Shown piece after piece: positions 4,410 to 5,165 of a stretch of DNA of 5,165 bases. A program made the translations under genes and the position numbers. Origin of the DNA: Verrucomicrobiota bacterium (lineage in GTDB: Bacteria; Verrucomicrobiota; Verrucomicrobiia; Limisphaerales; AV2); NCBI GenBank assembly GCA_003219345.1, contig QHOP01000152.1:1-5165 (forward strand), read 5' to 3'. The first letter of the stretch is position 1; each line of letters begins with the position of its first letter. The notes beneath the pieces were generated by a model. That model was not told the DNA's origin, did no database searches, and worked only from the letters and a program-made list of their open reading frames with translations.

Positions 4410-5165
4410 TCATTTGAGCGAATCTAGCCGTTCTCGATGCGGTTGATTGTCTCGATTCCAAATCCGCAAAGCCTGGTCGGTTTCATCCTGAAACAGGAAT
4501 TGGAGCTTCAGGCTGTCAACGTGCCCGTCACAGAAAAGCACGTTCCCTCGTCTGCTGTGTCTGCGGTATGAACGACGGGTGCTGCCGAGGAACTCCTGTG
4601 CGTCGGGTCCGCGACCGAGCACCGAGAGACCATCCTTGATGACGCCTTTCCATCCGTTAAACCCATCGCCGATCGCCAGCATTTCAGAAGGGTTGACCAC
4701 ATCCGACTCACGGACCGGCGGTGGGTAATCAGCTTCAATGAATTTCCCTGGACTGCTCAGCCCCGGGCCTTTTCCGCCGATCCCAAGCAGGGGCTCCAAG
4801 ACCAAGCCGCCCAGGCCACAAGCATTATAGCCATAATCCGCGTATCCCAAAGGAGCCGGGAATTCTTTGGGACGAGATGCCGCCGGGCAGTCAAATATCT
4901 TCGGCCATCCTCGAAAGGCATCCCTTTGGTCCAGTTGTTCGGAGAAGAGCGCACCCTCCCAGAGTTTATGGTGATGCGGATACTGCTCCCTTACGTTGGC
5001 GCTCATGGCCAAAGGATACTCGTGGTGATCTGCCAAAAACACATTCAGCGCAATGCCATGCTGATGGAGATTTGCCAAACATTGCGCCTGGCGCGCTTTC
5101 CCTTTGGCGGACATCAAAGAGGTGGTGATGAGCGATGCAAGGATTCCAATAACGGCACACACCAC
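4410..5165 (-). CDS. Prepilin-like H-X9-DG protein, partial (N-terminus beyond window)
   Basis: The last 251 or so codons of a pseudopilin-like protein are present. The gene runs off the right edge, where the first visible residues (VVCAVIGILASLITTSLMSA) are the second half of a type IV pilin hydrophobic helix. The expected prepilin peptidase site and the FTLIE-like start therefore lie outside the window, and the GTG codon at the edge is not a true start. Family marks are QAQCLANLHQHGIAL after the helix, YGYNACGLGG (111-120), NPSEMLAIGDG (158-168), and H203-X9-D213-G214 in the context NVLFCDGHVDSL. This H-X9-DG motif defines a large group of prepilin-type proteins in Planctomycetota and Verrucomicrobiota. 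They are thought to be exported and processed like type II secretion or type IV pilus pseudopilins; their individual roles are mostly unknown. Its stop lies only 11 bases before the GntR start, so the two could share a transcript, though a functional link is not evident. Confidence 0.88.
   Translation of the reverse strand: MVCAVIGILASLITTSLMSAKGKARQAQCLANLHQHGIALNVFLADHHEYPLAMSANVREQYPHHHKLWEGALFSEQLDQRDAFRGWPKIFDCPAASRPKEFPAPLGYADYGYNACGLGGLVLEPLLGIGGKGPGLSSPGKFIEADYPPPVRESDVVNPSEMLAIGDGFNGWKGVIKDGLSVLGRGPDAQEFLGSTRRSYRRHSRRGNVLFCDGHVDSLKLQFLFQDETDQALRIWNRDNQPHRERLDSLK

Noticed and set aside
4399..4470. Sigma-70-like promoter before the regulator
   Set aside because: A TAGATT hexamer can be found on the minus strand, but nothing close to TTGACA lies 16-18 bases upstream of it.
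5154..5165. GTG at the right edge as the start of the prepilin-like gene
   Set aside because: It falls in the middle of the pilin hydrophobic helix, so the real start must lie outside the window.

Overview
The window reads as bacterial chromosome from a GC-rich member of the Verrucomicrobiota, most likely the Pedosphaera/Limisphaera group (subdivision 3). This is inferred from three things: a prepilin-type protein with the H-X9-DG motif, a small one-helix membrane protein of a kind I associate with that phylum, and CTCTCCC/GGGAGAG palindromic repeats in the gaps between genes. No marker gene in the window confirms it.

All five well-supported genes lie on the minus strand, so transcription runs from right to left. 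From the right edge they are: (1) the C-terminal part of a prepilin-like H-X9-DG protein (4410-5165, cut by the window edge); (2) 11 bases later, a 130-residue GntR-family regulator of the short YtrA type (4006-4398); (3) an ABC transporter ATPase (2912-3892, or to 4003 if an upstream start is used); (4) after a 354-base repeat-filled gap, a 565-residue polytopic membrane protein that looks like a double-length ABC-2 permease (860-2557); (5) after a 188-base gap, a 166-residue single-helix membrane protein (171-671).

Genes 2-4 form a familiar set: a YtrA-type repressor, an ATPase of the drug and cell-envelope efflux class, and its membrane partner. The likely model is an exporter whose expression is kept low by its own regulator until an envelope stress or effector relieves it. 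The substrate cannot be read from the sequence. The permease seems to carry two related halves in one chain, so one polypeptide may do the work of the usual permease dimer.

The gaps inside this gene set hold palindromic repeats. Between ATPase and permease there is a 178-base REPIN/MITE-like element with two inverted copies of a roughly 38-base repeat. Between regulator and ATPase there is a perfect 21-base palindrome in a related setting. The left edge (1-90) holds further nested inverted repeats. A 44-codon plus-strand frame in the 672-859 gap is a weak candidate small gene. I found no tRNA, rRNA, CRISPR array, transposase or defence system, and nothing that clearly amounts to a new system.
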